From contig CAUJHH010000037.1 in the NCBI GenBank assembly GCA_963204725.1, forward strand, positions 1 through 64,000: a stretch of DNA of 64,000 nt, in the 5' to 3' direction. Of this stretch, positions 34,134-43,705 are shown piece after piece. The notes under the pieces were generated by a model. It saw only the letters and a list, made by a program, of their open reading frames with translations, ran no database searches and was not told the origin of the DNA. Source of the DNA: Planctomycetota bacterium (GTDB lineage: Bacteria; Planctomycetota; Phycisphaerae; Phycisphaerales; UBA1924). Position numbers and translations under genes: made by a program. Every line of letters begins with the position of its first letter. The stretch's first letter is position 1.

Positions 34134-34454
34134 ATGGCAAAGCCTCGCCGCATCCAACCATCACGCGTCACTCCGGGCCCTCTTGTCCCTGCTAACGATG
34201 CCGAGCCGGATCGCCGGGCGCTCGACGAAGAACCGAGCGACGCGGATGTGATCCGCTTCGACGACGACTCGACCCGCTGCCGGCGCTGCAAGACGCTGCT
34301 GTACGACGATCTCGATGTCTGTCCGCGCTGCGGCGAGCCGGTCCAGAGCGGCTCCGGGCCGAAGATGCCGATCTGGATCCTTGTTGCGCTTGGTCTGGTG
34401 ATCGCCGCGTTTCTCGCGCCGGCAATCCTGCCCGTGCTCGCCGGACTCTTCTGA
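34134..34454 (+). CDS. Small zinc-ribbon membrane protein
   Basis: A 106-residue protein: a disordered N-terminal half, a zinc ribbon CRRCKTLLYDD...CPRCGEPV (residues about 48-70) and one C-terminal membrane helix (IWILVALGLVIAAFLAPAIL). It starts 9 bases after the deacetylase gene. Function unknown; such small ribbon proteins are frequent in planctomycetes. Confidence 0.75.
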   Translation: MAKPRRIQPSRVTPGPLVPANDAEPDRRALDEEPSDADVIRFDDDSTRCRRCKTLLYDDLDVCPRCGEPVQSGSGPKMPIWILVALGLVIAAFLAPAILPVLAGLF

Positions 34455-34487
34455 CCGCGCTCCGCAATGCCGACGGTCGCGGGTCGC

Positions 34488-35306
34488 TCACTTCAGTTGC
34501 CGCTCTACCGCCTGCGACAGCAGGTGGCGCGCGAGGGACTCGAACCCGCCCTCGAGCGCATGCCAGACCTGCCACGGGTCCTGTTCCCGCTCGAACTCAA
34601 CGGTGAGGATCGGGATGCCCCGATCCTGCCCGAAGTAGCTGCCGAGCGAGCCGGGCGTGGCGTATCCCATCTCTGGGACGATGCGCCAGCGCGGGTCGGT
34701 TGTTCCCGCTCCCTCGGCGAACGCGACCGCGTCGGCCGACCCGGGCCCGTCGAAGTTCACGAACGGGCCGCTCGCCGTGGAGTGGAACGCGATGATCAGG
34801 TCGGGCCGATCGAAGCGGACGACCTTCGCGAGCAGGTTGGACTCGGGCTCGGAGAAGGGCTTGTCGCCGTGGCGCGTGCGCTTCTCGAAGTTCCGCGCGG
34901 GGAAGTTGCGGTTCAGATCGATCCGATTCGCGTTGGCGCGACGCCCGATCGCGGTGCCGTCTGGGTTCAGGTCCCTGATCACGCGCCACGTCGCGGCGGA
35001 CGCTCCGGGCTCGCGCCCGAGCAGCTCGACCAGCCGCCCGATGCTCGGCTGCGCCTCGGTCTCGTCGCCGTGGATGCCGCCGACGACGAGCACGCGCGCC
35101 GGGCCCCGCCCGACCGTGATCGCCTCGATCGCGCGCCCGCTCACGGAGAACCCAACAGGCTTCCACGTGTCGGAGTCCGAGAGGTCCGCCGAGGTGATGT
35201 TGTCGGATTCGCGCTTGTTCGAGGCGCATCCCGGCAGCGACGCGAGCTGCGCGCCCAGCATCGCGACAATGGTGACAAATCGGATCATTCGAGCGGATGG
35301 TGTCAT
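34488..35306 (-). CDS. M14-like carboxypeptidase lipoprotein
   Basis: Zinc-dependent peptidase of the M14/MpaA-like group, about 272 residues. The signal peptide ends in LASLPGC, a lipobox, so it should be a lipoprotein. Zinc ligands are visible as GGIHGDETE (His and Glu) and IIAFHSTASG (His); NRNFP and the catalytic Glu in LTVEFEREQ are as in the family. It may trim peptidoglycan peptides. The start is the ATG at 35306, with another at 35288; both keep the lipobox. It lies 28 bp downstream of pyrE on the same strand. Confidence 0.82.
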   Translation of the reverse strand: MTPSARMIRFVTIVAMLGAQLASLPGCASNKRESDNITSADLSDSDTWKPVGFSVSGRAIEAITVGRGPARVLVVGGIHGDETEAQPSIGRLVELLGREPGASAATWRVIRDLNPDGTAIGRRANANRIDLNRNFPARNFEKRTRHGDKPFSEPESNLLAKVVRFDRPDLIIAFHSTASGPFVNFDGPGSADAVAFAEGAGTTDPRWRIVPEMGYATPGSLGSYFGQDRGIPILTVEFEREQDPWQVWHALEGGFESLARHLLSQAVERQLK

Positions 35307-35334
35307 GCGTTGGCTTTCGGTCGGGATGGCGAGG

Positions 35335-35886
35335 TCATGTGGCCCGCGGCTCGTCGACGATACCCAGGTCGGCCTTGGTAAACAGAGCATCGAACCGGAT
35401 GCCGGCACCCTCGACATTCTCGCGGGCACCTTCCTGGCGATCGATGGTTGCGATGATGCCAACCACGTCGGCGCCCGCCTCACGGAGCACGGCAACGGCC
35501 TCCAGGGCCTGGCCCCCCGTCGTCGCGACGTCCTCCAGCAGCACGACCCTGTCGCCGCGCTCCAGCCGACCCTCAAGCTGCTTGGCGGTTCCGTACCCCT
35601 TCTTGGCGTTTCGCACGAAGAGGCACGGCAGCCCTGTCCGCAGCGAGGTCGCGGTCACCAGCGGGATGCCGCCGAGTTCCGCACCGGCAAGACGAGCGAC
35701 CGGTGCTCCGGAATACGAGGCCACCCGCTCGGCGAAGAGTGCCGCCAGATGGATCAGGACCTCGGGACGGGTCGAGAAGAGGTACTTGTCAAGGTAGTAC
35801 GAGGATGTGCGCCCGGAACGCAGGGTAAACGTCCCGCGGAGCAGGGCGCAATCGGCGATCGCTCGGGCGAGCTGGTCTCTGGTCAT
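35335..35886 (-). CDS. pyrE: Orotate phosphoribosyltransferase
   Basis: Joins orotate to PRPP to give OMP in pyrimidine synthesis. The 183-residue protein has FTLRSGRTSSYYLDKYLFS, AGAELGGIPLVTA, LFVRNAKKGYGT and the PRPP-binding VVLLEDVATTGGQALEAV. The ATG at 35886 follows AGGA by about 8 bases. The frame stays open upstream but has no similarity. Cytoplasmic; the lipoprotein peptidase gene follows it. Confidence 0.95.
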   Translation of the reverse strand: MTRDQLARAIADCALLRGTFTLRSGRTSSYYLDKYLFSTRPEVLIHLAALFAERVASYSGAPVARLAGAELGGIPLVTATSLRTGLPCLFVRNAKKGYGTAKQLEGRLERGDRVVLLEDVATTGGQALEAVAVLREAGADVVGIIATIDRQEGARENVEGAGIRFDALFTKADLGIVDEPRAT

Positions 35887-36239
35887 GGGCGATTCCTGCA
35901 GGTCTAAACCCCAGGCAATGGTGACCTGGGTGGGGGCGTTGGACGGTACGTTCCCCAAGGGCGTTCGTCGCCCCACGTCCGACAGGTTCCCGGTCGGCGT
36001 GGGGTGGCGGACTTTGCGCGAAATCCCCGTTCCAGCCTCGCTGTGGCCAGCGCCGCGCGCTGTGACGCCCTTGTGACCGACTTCATGGGCGGTTTCGCGT
36101 AGGTTGGTGCATCCGCTCGCCAAAGGGGACCATAGATCTTTCCGATGGGGTGTATCACCTATCGTTTCAAGCGATCTGTCGCTGTTTGGGAGTTTGCCGG
36201 GACGCGACACCAGCCTGTGCCCGGAATTGAGGTTTTGCC
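35887..36239. other. Divergent region between pyrE and the next gene
   Basis: No gene is seen. The region holds GC-rich hairpin-forming stretches (for example around 35975-36007, GTCCGACAGG...CGGTCGGCGTGG) in the pyrE leader and the ribosome-binding site GAGG for the plus-strand gene. Promoters for both genes should be here, but I see no confident match. Confidence 0.4.
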
Positions 36240-37550
36240 ATGAGAACGAATCGGAAGCTCCTGTTGCTTGCCTGCCTGACCGCCTCACCCACGATGCTGC
36301 CCGCCTACGCGCAGGTCGCCCCGCCGCCCCCCAAGGCGCCGGAGAAGACCCCCGAGTACGTCCCGCCGGCACCGACCGTGCCACCGGCACCCCCGCCCGC
36401 CGCCCGCCGCGCCAACCCCAGGGCCGCTGCGAATCCGAATGAACCACGGACGCTGAGTTCCGCGGATCCGCTCCCAGACATCCCCTACGAGAGCCTGGTG
36501 AAGCGCGGCGAGGACGGCAAGATCATCCGCCTGACCAAGCCGACCGACTACGCCGCGACCGAGGTCAACCCCGTCACCAAGGGACCGATCTCCTCGGCCG
36601 AGCTCATCCACTTCATGCATGAGCGCCAGATGCAGTTCGAGGAGATCGTGATCGAGAACCTCGATCTGGTGATCGAGATCGAGGGCGGCTTCTTCACGGA
36701 CATCGACTGGTCCGATCGCGCCAACTACGCGCAGGTCACCCAGCGCATCCGCCCGCTCGCGCCCGTCGTGCCCTTCAACAAGGAGGCCGAGGCCCGCCAG
36801 ATCATGACCCGCATCCAGTCGGGCTTCAACTCGAAGATCTCGCGCGAGTACGACATGGCCCTCACCCGCGAGGCCCGCTCCTCCATGACGGGCCAGTCCG
36901 CGAGCGATGCTGGCGAGGTCATGAACACGATCATGCGACTCAGCATCGCCGAGTCGCTCTACGCCTATGACATGCTCGCCGACGCCGTCGCACAGAACCT
37001 CGATGGCGTGCACCAGAAGCTGACGCTCAATTCCGAGGAAGAGGCAGCGTTCGCAAAGGCCGCCACCGCCCTCGCCGCGGCCGACGGCGACGGGCCCCGG
37101 CGCGCCGAGGCAAAGTCGCTCATCGCCTCGCTCACGCTCGACAATGGTCGCGCCGCGCTGCGTGCCGCCCGAGAGATCCGGCCCGAGGCCGTACTCCCTG
37201 TCATCCCGCCCTTTGAGGACGCTGGCGTCGAGATCATGTCGGATCCCGAGGTCATCAAGGCGGTGCAGGCCAAGCGCATGGAACTCGTCCGCGAGCTCCA
37301 GGCGGAGATGGATGCCGGACACCTCCTTGTCACCGGGCCCGACAACAAGCAGTACATCCGGAACGCGGACGGAACCCTGCGCGAGCCGACTCCGGAGGAG
37401 TTTGCCGCCGCCACCGCTCGTTCCAAGGAGCGTGACAAGGCTAATGTGAGCGTGCTCCGAAAGACCGCCCAGGAAGCCAAGGCCAAGGTCGATGCAGAGA
37501 AGCTGCAGAAGAAAGCGGACGACGCCAAGGCCGCCGAAGAACCGAAGTAA
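36240..37550 (+). CDS. Secreted protein of unknown function
   Basis: I do not recognise this 436-residue protein. It has a signal peptide (MRTNRKLLLLACLTASPTML...AYAQ), a Pro/Ala-rich segment to about residue 65, then an acidic, largely helical body (MHERQMQFEEIVIENLDLVI; ELVRELQAEMDAG) and a Lys/Ala-rich coiled-coil C-terminus. It is likely periplasmic. The ATG follows TTGAGGTTTTGCC. A strong terminator follows. It stands alone between divergent pyrE and convergent lysS. Confidence 0.8.
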   Translation: MRTNRKLLLLACLTASPTMLPAYAQVAPPPPKAPEKTPEYVPPAPTVPPAPPPAARRANPRAAANPNEPRTLSSADPLPDIPYESLVKRGEDGKIIRLTKPTDYAATEVNPVTKGPISSAELIHFMHERQMQFEEIVIENLDLVIEIEGGFFTDIDWSDRANYAQVTQRIRPLAPVVPFNKEAEARQIMTRIQSGFNSKISREYDMALTREARSSMTGQSASDAGEVMNTIMRLSIAESLYAYDMLADAVAQNLDGVHQKLTLNSEEEAAFAKAATALAAADGDGPRRAEAKSLIASLTLDNGRAALRAAREIRPEAVLPVIPPFEDAGVEIMSDPEVIKAVQAKRMELVRELQAEMDAGHLLVTGPDNKQYIRNADGTLREPTPEEFAAATARSKERDKANVSVLRKTAQEAKAKVDAEKLQKKADDAKAAEEPK

Positions 37551-37577
37551 ACCGCCGGACCCGATCGACCAATCAAT

Positions 37578-37611
37578 GAGGGCCGACCCACGCGGGCCGG
37601 CCCTCTTTCAT
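37578..37611 (+). terminator. Intrinsic terminator after the secreted protein gene
   Basis: GAGGGCCG (37578-37585) pairs with CGGCCCTC (37598-37605) around a 12-base loop, followed by TTTCATT. It lies 28 bp after the stop codon. Confidence 0.8.
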
Positions 37612-37639
37612 TCTGTCCACGCGGCGATGTCCGCTCGCC

Positions 37640-39253
37640 TCACGCGTCGGTGGGCGCGTCTTGCTGCGACTCCAGCGGCCGCATCAACGGGAAGAGCACC
37701 ACATCCCGAATCGTCCGCTGATTCGTCAAGAGCATCACCAGCCGATCAATCCCCAGCCCCATCCCGCCCGCAGGGGGCATGCCGACCTTCAGCGCATTGA
37801 CGAAGTCCTCGTCAAAGTTCCGGAACGTCGACTCTTCATCGTCCAGCCCGGCGAGCTGCTCCTTGAACTTGGATGCCTGCACATCCGGATCGTTCAGCTC
37901 CGTGTAGTGCGGCGCGATCTCCATCCCGCCGATGAAGAGATCCGCCCGGTCCGCCACCGTCGGATCCTCTCGATTCGGCCTCGTCAGTGGCGAGATCGCA
38001 CTCGGATAGTGCGTGATGAACGTCGGCCTCGCGTGATCGAGTGTCGGCTCCGCAAGCTCCTCGAAGAGGTTGTTCACGATCAACCAGTGGTCGAGCGCGA
38101 TGCCCTTCTCGTCCTTGGCCTTGACCCGCTTCTCTGCGGCGAGGCGCGCGACCGCGCCGCGATCGGACATCTTTACGCCCAGCACCCGCTCAAAGAGGTC
38201 GCCATATCTCACGCGCATGAACGGCGATCCGTAGTCAATCGCCAGCTCCCCGAACGGCAGCGTGAACGCGCCGCTGTGTGGCAACCCCTGCTCCTTCGCG
38301 ACCGCCGCCGCCGCCTCGCGCGTCAGCGACTCGGTCACGCCCATCACCGTCTCCATGTCGCCGAAGGCGTGGTAGAGCTCGAGCATCGTGAACTCGGGGT
38401 TGTGGCGCGCGTCGAGCCCCTCGTTCCGGAAGTTCCGATTGATCTCGTACACGCGCGGCAGACCGCCCACCAGTAGCCGCTTCAGATACAGCTCCGGCGC
38501 GATCCGCATGAAGAGCGAGATATCGAGCGCGTTCATGTGTGTCTTGAAGGGCCTCGCCGCCGCGCCGCCCGCGAGCGTCTGCAGCATCGGCGTCTCCACC
38601 TCCATGTACCCGAGCCCATCCAGCAGCCGGCGCAGAAGCGACACGATCCGCGAGCGCAACTGGAAGACCCTCGTCGTCTCCGGGTTGGCCCACATGTCGA
38701 CGTACCGCATGCGATAGCGCAGCTCGTGGTCCGACAAGCCCGCGTGCTTCTCCGGAGGGGGCACAAGGCACTTGGCCCCCGGCACGATCGAAGTGGCCCA
38801 CACCGTCACCTCGCCCGTCTTGGTCTTCGTCAGCGGCCCCTCGGCAACAACAATGTCCCCCATATCGATCGACTTGGCGATCGCGAATCCGGGCTCCGCG
38901 CAGTCGCGCTGGCTCACCGCGACCTGCAGGTCGCCCGAGGCGTCCCGAAGGTTGATCCAGAGCAGCTTGCCGTTGTCGCGGAGCAGCATCACCCGCCCGG
39001 CGACCTTCACCACCGGCCGCCTGTCGGCAAACCCCTCCGCTTTCCCATTGGCCTTCTGATCCTGGTCCGCGCCCTCGTCGTAGCGGCTTCCAGCCTCCGC
39101 GAGCGTGACCAGCCCATCCACGCGCACGCCGTAGGGATTCAGCCCCGCGCTGACCGCCGCCTCGCGATTGGCGCGCCGCTGCGCCTCCAGGGGATGCATG
39201 GTCTGGTCGTGGGGTGTTTCGGGAGTGGGAGGCGTGTGGGGGGATTCGGTCAC
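37640..39253 (-). CDS. lysS: Lysyl-tRNA synthetase, class II
   Basis: Charges tRNA-Lys. The 537-residue protein has the N-terminal OB fold (VAGRVMLLRDNGKLLWINLR) and the class II motifs: motif 2 NRNFRNEGLDARHNPEFTM and motif 3 GGMGLGIDRLVMLL. I chose the GTG at 39253 because AAGGAAG lies 7 bases upstream; the residues before the OB fold form a Pro-rich extension. Frames further upstream cover the next gene's promoter. It converges on the secreted-protein gene and diverges from the next gene. Confidence 0.94.
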   Translation of the reverse strand: MTESPHTPPTPETPHDQTMHPLEAQRRANREAAVSAGLNPYGVRVDGLVTLAEAGSRYDEGADQDQKANGKAEGFADRRPVVKVAGRVMLLRDNGKLLWINLRDASGDLQVAVSQRDCAEPGFAIAKSIDMGDIVVAEGPLTKTKTGEVTVWATSIVPGAKCLVPPPEKHAGLSDHELRYRMRYVDMWANPETTRVFQLRSRIVSLLRRLLDGLGYMEVETPMLQTLAGGAAARPFKTHMNALDISLFMRIAPELYLKRLLVGGLPRVYEINRNFRNEGLDARHNPEFTMLELYHAFGDMETVMGVTESLTREAAAAVAKEQGLPHSGAFTLPFGELAIDYGSPFMRVRYGDLFERVLGVKMSDRGAVARLAAEKRVKAKDEKGIALDHWLIVNNLFEELAEPTLDHARPTFITHYPSAISPLTRPNREDPTVADRADLFIGGMEIAPHYTELNDPDVQASKFKEQLAGLDDEESTFRNFDEDFVNALKVGMPPAGGMGLGIDRLVMLLTNQRTIRDVVLFPLMRPLESQQDAPTDA

Positions 39254-39425
39254 GTGCGGCTTCCTTTTGTGCGGAGTATTGGTAGGAGGGCCGCGCCCGC
39301 CGAATCGCTCCGGACCGAGGCATTCGCCCCAACGTGTCCGCGTGTCGCCACTCGTCGCGATCGATCCGCGGTATTCTGCGTACATGCTGGGGGCGCGCAA
39401 ACCGCGCCCCGTCTGGGAGGTGCGC

Positions 39426-40940
39426 GTGACCATCCTTGCGATCCTTCAGCACGTCATTGTGTGGCTGCCGCTCGTCGGCGGCGGCGCGCTGCTGATGCGG
39501 CTCGGATTCCGAGGCCGACGCATCAACGATCATCCCATCTGCCGCGCCTGCCGCTTCGACCTCGTCGGACTCTCCCCCGATAGCCAACATCCCGACCTCT
39601 GCCCCGAGTGCGGCACGTCCCTCACCGGTCCCTCTCGCTCTCGATTCACTCGCCGTGCCCGCCGCGCTGTCATCGACGGTGAGCGGCGGAAGCGATGGCG
39701 TGTATTCGCACTCGGCGTTGCCCTTCTCCTCTCCGGCCTCGGCACCGGCTTCTGGCTGACGTACAAGCCCCTCGCCAAGTTCCCGTGGACGACATGGATG
39801 CCGGATTGGGTGCTGGTGGAGTTGGTGGATAGCCCTTCTCCGCAGCAACCTGGCCCCGTGATCAAAGAACTGCTCGGTCGCCTGAACAATCGAAGCCTTT
39901 CGACACATGCGATCGGCCGTGCCGTGCAGCAAATCCTCGTCGTGCAGGCAGATGAGAATCGGCCGTGGGATAGCACGCTTGGATACTTCGTGCAGCGCGC
40001 CAGAGCGCTTGAAGCGTTGAGCGACGACCTTTGGCGGCAGTACGTCACGCAGTCCGTGCGTCCAGTGCTGCTTGTCCGGCCCGGAGAAGGCGGGGACTTG
40101 TTCCTTGAGGTCTTGGTCACACGACGGGCGTGTTTGCGCGGGGGTGGTACGAATGAGCGAAGCGTCGGGGTCCCGTTCTGCGGCATCACACAACTGGACG
40201 TTCCCTCAATCGATTCTTTCGAGCTTGGTATTCCATCTGACCTTCGCGCAGGAGTTGTGTCCATCAATGGAAACCGCCCGTTCACGATGTACTCGCGGAA
40301 AGTCACCGACCACCTGTCCGCTGGCTCCCACACGGTTCGGAATAAGTTCCTTCTCCAGTTTGGTGATGATCCTCCAGGAGGGAAGACTGGCGGATTCTCT
40401 GGCTTGGGGTATGCATCGCACGAGTCCTATTCGCCATCCATCGGATCTGTCGAGGTCGTGCTCGAAACGACGCTCGTCGTTCCCGAAGGGTCGCCAATCA
40501 CAACGCCGGTTGTGAGCAGCGAGAACCGATTGCCGATTCGTGAGGCATCGCTCCGCATCATCCACGACGGAGGAACTGATCTACCTGTATATGAAATGAT
40601 TCTTGATGTGCTCGTGAGCGACACTGCGGCCGAAGAAGCGGTTCAGGTATCTGTGCGCATAGAGGATCGTGGTGTTCGCGAGGAGGTTCTTATGCAACTC
40701 TCCTTCACGACTGAATCGCGCGGCAAGGCTCTGTCGCTGCGCCTTCCGACCGTTCTGGGTCCGTTTCATCCGCGACGCCCATGCGCGACTCGCCTCTGGC
40801 GTGCCAAGCCGGACTCTGTGAAGCTGATTCTCAACCCAATCAAGAATACCGGACTGCGTATCGCCGACATCCCATTCGTCGAGATTTCGACGGAGAGGAT
40901 GATTCTCGATAACGTGCCGGTTAAATACGAACAGCGCTGA
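39426..40940 (+). CDS. Membrane protein with zinc ribbon, unknown
   Basis: A 504-residue protein with an N-terminal membrane helix (ILQHVIVWLPLVGGGALLM), a zinc ribbon (CRACRFDLVGLS...CPECGTSL), a second helix (FALGVALLLSGLGTGFWL) and a long, probably extracytoplasmic domain without known motifs. The GTG at 39426 follows GGGAGG and starts near the helix; an ATG at 39384 is also in frame. The ribbon matches a pattern repeated in the 234-residue protein near 60.6 kb. Its 5' region faces lysS. Confidence 0.7.
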   Translation: MTILAILQHVIVWLPLVGGGALLMRLGFRGRRINDHPICRACRFDLVGLSPDSQHPDLCPECGTSLTGPSRSRFTRRARRAVIDGERRKRWRVFALGVALLLSGLGTGFWLTYKPLAKFPWTTWMPDWVLVELVDSPSPQQPGPVIKELLGRLNNRSLSTHAIGRAVQQILVVQADENRPWDSTLGYFVQRARALEALSDDLWRQYVTQSVRPVLLVRPGEGGDLFLEVLVTRRACLRGGGTNERSVGVPFCGITQLDVPSIDSFELGIPSDLRAGVVSINGNRPFTMYSRKVTDHLSAGSHTVRNKFLLQFGDDPPGGKTGGFSGLGYASHESYSPSIGSVEVVLETTLVVPEGSPITTPVVSSENRLPIREASLRIIHDGGTDLPVYEMILDVLVSDTAAEEAVQVSVRIEDRGVREEVLMQLSFTTESRGKALSLRLPTVLGPFHPRRPCATRLWRAKPDSVKLILNPIKNTGLRIADIPFVEISTERMILDNVPVKYEQR

Positions 40941-40943
40941 TGG

Positions 40944-41405
40944 TCACTTCTTCGAGACCGACACTGTCAGCTTCGCCGCCTTCGCCTTGTCGCACAGCGG
41001 CTTCGACCCGTCTCGCTGGTTGATCAGGTCCGCCAGCGACACGCCGTCGAACAGGTCGATCATCTGCTTCGCGGCGTTGTCCATCCGCCGATGCAGCGGA
41101 CACAGGTTCGGACCGTGATCCGTCAACCCGAGCGGGCATGTCTTTATGCGCTTGATCGGTGTCACCGCGTTGATGACATCCAGCAGCTTGATCTCCGATG
41201 CGGGCTTGGTGAGCTTGTACCCGCCGCCCACGCCGCGCCGGCCGCTGATCAACTCCGCCCCGGCCAGTTGCTGCAGCACCTTCGCCAGATACGTCGGCGG
41301 GACCTTGGTCTCCTCGGCGAGGTTCGGGGTCGGCACCAGTTGATCGGGGTAATAGGCCAGCAGCGCCATCGCCCGGAGCGCGTACTCGGTGGTCTGTGAG
41401 AACAT
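40944..41405 (-). CDS. Rrf2-family transcriptional regulator
   Basis: A 153-residue regulator. The N-terminus MFSQTTEYALRAMALLAYY and GVGGGYKLTKPASEI are the Rrf2 winged-helix signatures. Three Cys (KTCPLG, NLCPLH and KPLCDK) could bind an iron-sulfur cluster as in IscR or NsrR, but the spacing differs from those. It lies 108 bp downstream of the metal ATPase gene on the same strand, so it may control metal or redox stress genes. A direct link to the ATPase is inference. The ATG at 41405 is chosen over a longer frame. Confidence 0.9.
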   Translation of the reverse strand: MFSQTTEYALRAMALLAYYPDQLVPTPNLAEETKVPPTYLAKVLQQLAGAELISGRRGVGGGYKLTKPASEIKLLDVINAVTPIKRIKTCPLGLTDHGPNLCPLHRRMDNAAKQMIDLFDGVSLADLINQRDGSKPLCDKAKAAKLTVSVSKK

Positions 41406-41513
41406 GGCTGCCCTTTTCAGTGTCGGATCAAGCGGACTGCCGCTCGCGCCCGCCCGGCTCAAGCATAACCGACCGAGGAGTCCTCTTCTCGCCAATCCAC
41501 AGGTTCGCTGGGC

Positions 41514-43595
41514 TCAGGCACTCACCGCTGGCGAGGGATTGAGCGTCCCCGCCTCGCCCGCCATCTCGCGCTCGGCCCGATCCGCACGGAACGCCGGCCC
41601 CAGCAGCAGACGCAGCGAGTTCGCCACCACCAGCAGCGTTCCCCCCTCATGAGCGAGCACGCCCACCCCGAGCGGCACGCGCCGACCGATCACCGAGCCG
41701 ACCAGCGTCGCCACCCCCATGATCGCGATCACACCAAGCGCAAAGGAAAGATTCATTGTCACGGTCCGCCGCGCCCGACGCGCAAGATCCATCGCCCATC
41801 CCACCGCCGAGAGATCGTCGTTGAGCAGCACAATGTCCGCCGACTCCAGCGCGGCGTCCGACCCGATCGAGCCGATCGCGATCGCCACGTCCGCCGCCGC
41901 GAGCGCGGGCGCGTCGTTCACGCCGTCACCGATCACCGCGACCCCGCCAACCCGGCCGCCCGCGCGCTCTTTCGCCAGCCGGTCCTTGATCTCCTGCACC
42001 AGGCGGAGTTTGTCCGCGGGCATGAGCTCGGCCTCGAACTCATCGAGCCCCAGTTCCTTGGCGACGAACGCCGCGGTCGTTCGGTTGTCGCCCGTCAGCA
42101 TCTTGACCGGGCGGATGCCAAGTGTGTGGAGATGGTCGACCAGAGCCCTTGCGCCCGGGCGGACCGTGTCGCGCAGCACAAGCACCGCCGCGCCGCCGGC
42201 GTGCTCCGGCGCACTCGTCCGTTCCACGCCCTCTGCGCCCTCGCCCGCGACGACGATGCCGATCCGTCCGTGGCTGCGGATCTGCTCCAGCGTCTGGCGT
42301 GTGAACGACCGGAGGCAGACAGGAATCAGCTCCTCGGTGTGCGGGTAGCTCCCGAGCCGAACGCGCACGCCCTGGGAGACGCCCGCCATCCCGCGCCCCG
42401 CCTCGTGCGTCACCGACTCCAATTGGGCGGGCTCGATCCTGCGCGCCGACGCCCCGTCACGCACCGCCGTTGCGATCGGATGTGTGCTCTCCTGCTCGAG
42501 CGCGCTCGCAACGGCAAGCAGCGCGTCGGGATCCGACCAGCCGACCGGCATCACGGCCTCCAGCCGCGGACGCCCGACCGTGAGTGTCCCCGTCTTGTCG
42601 AAGCAGACGGCGCGAACCCGCGCGAGCCGCTCGATCGACTGTCCTCCCTTGAAGAGCACGCCGCTCTTGGCCCCGCGCGCGATCGCCGCGAGTGTCGCCG
42701 TTGGTGTCGCGATCACCAGCGCACACGGCGAGCAGACGATCAGGAACGTGATCGCCGTGTACGTCGCGTCGCGCCACTCGCGCCCCAGCACCAGCATCCA
42801 CGCGAGCGCGACGAGCACCGACACGATCGTCACGCAGATCGCGTAGGGCTGGCTGATCCGGTCGATCACGCGCTGCACCGGCTCACGCTGCTCCCGCGCC
42901 GAGAGCACCAGCCGCAGGATCTTCTGCACGCTCGACTCCGACGCCGGACGCACCACCTCCGCCTCGATCGGATTCTCGACGTTGATCGTCCCGGCATAAA
43001 TCTGTTCGCCGACCGCCACCTCGCGCGGCATGCTCTCGCCGGTCAGCGTCGCCTGGTCCATGCTCGTCGCGCCGATCACCACCCGCGCATCCGCCGGCAC
43101 GCGCTCCCCCGGGCGAATCTTCACCCGCTCGCCGACCTCGAGCGACTCCGGCTCGACCTCGATCCACGCGCCCCCGCGCTGCACGATCGCCTGCGTCGGC
43201 ATGAGCGCGTGCAGAGCCCGGACCTCACGCTCCGTCCGCTGCATCGCGAGCTCTTCGAGCGCGCCCGCGAACACAAAGAGGAACAGCAGCAACGCCCCCT
43301 CGTCCGGGTGCCCAACCGCCGCTGCGAAGACCGCGCCGAGGATCATGAGCACGTCGATGTTGAACGCGCCGGATCGAAGCGCGCCCAACGCCGCACGCCC
43401 GCCATACAGCAACCCGATCGCCAGCGACGCGTACACCGGCACGGTCGCCCATGCCGCCTCGGTCGCGAACCCGAGCAGCCAGCCGGCTCCGAGCAGCGCG
43501 CCGGCAGCGATCGCCCCACGCAGCTCCGCGCGGGGCGAGAATGGACCGGATGGTGGTGGGGCCTCGAGCGATGCGGTGGTCACGGCAGAGATCAT
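41514..43595 (-). CDS. P1B-type metal-transporting ATPase (P1B-4-like)
   Basis: A 693-residue heavy-metal exporter. It has TGES (actuator), DKTGTLT (phosphorylation Asp) and GDGVNDAPAL (hinge). The metal-site motif in helix 6 is SPC (VCSPCALVIATP) and helix 8 has HEGGT, the signature of P1B-4 ATPases (CzcP/CtpD-like, moving Co, Zn, Ni or Fe). There is no N-terminal HMA domain. The start is the ATG at 43595; the open frame before it is arginine-rich noise. It diverges from the hydrolase gene by about 110 bp. Metal preference cannot be settled from the sequence. Confidence 0.9.
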   Translation of the reverse strand: MISAVTTASLEAPPPSGPFSPRAELRGAIAAGALLGAGWLLGFATEAAWATVPVYASLAIGLLYGGRAALGALRSGAFNIDVLMILGAVFAAAVGHPDEGALLLFLFVFAGALEELAMQRTEREVRALHALMPTQAIVQRGGAWIEVEPESLEVGERVKIRPGERVPADARVVIGATSMDQATLTGESMPREVAVGEQIYAGTINVENPIEAEVVRPASESSVQKILRLVLSAREQREPVQRVIDRISQPYAICVTIVSVLVALAWMLVLGREWRDATYTAITFLIVCSPCALVIATPTATLAAIARGAKSGVLFKGGQSIERLARVRAVCFDKTGTLTVGRPRLEAVMPVGWSDPDALLAVASALEQESTHPIATAVRDGASARRIEPAQLESVTHEAGRGMAGVSQGVRVRLGSYPHTEELIPVCLRSFTRQTLEQIRSHGRIGIVVAGEGAEGVERTSAPEHAGGAAVLVLRDTVRPGARALVDHLHTLGIRPVKMLTGDNRTTAAFVAKELGLDEFEAELMPADKLRLVQEIKDRLAKERAGGRVGGVAVIGDGVNDAPALAAADVAIAIGSIGSDAALESADIVLLNDDLSAVGWAMDLARRARRTVTMNLSFALGVIAIMGVATLVGSVIGRRVPLGVGVLAHEGGTLLVVANSLRLLLGPAFRADRAEREMAGEAGTLNPSPAVSA

Positions 43596-43705
43596 GGACC
43601 GTGAACCGTTGCATGTCGAATGAGATCCCGTCTCAACCCGCGCCATACGATGGCGTGTCAAGAAGTCCTGGCCGGGCGAACAGCCCTGCCAATGGAGGTT
43701 CATCG

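Noticed and set aside
34515-34550. T-arm-like GGGTTCGAGTCCC on the minus strand
   Set aside because: It lies within the peptidase coding sequence (GFESLARHL) and no cloverleaf can be built.
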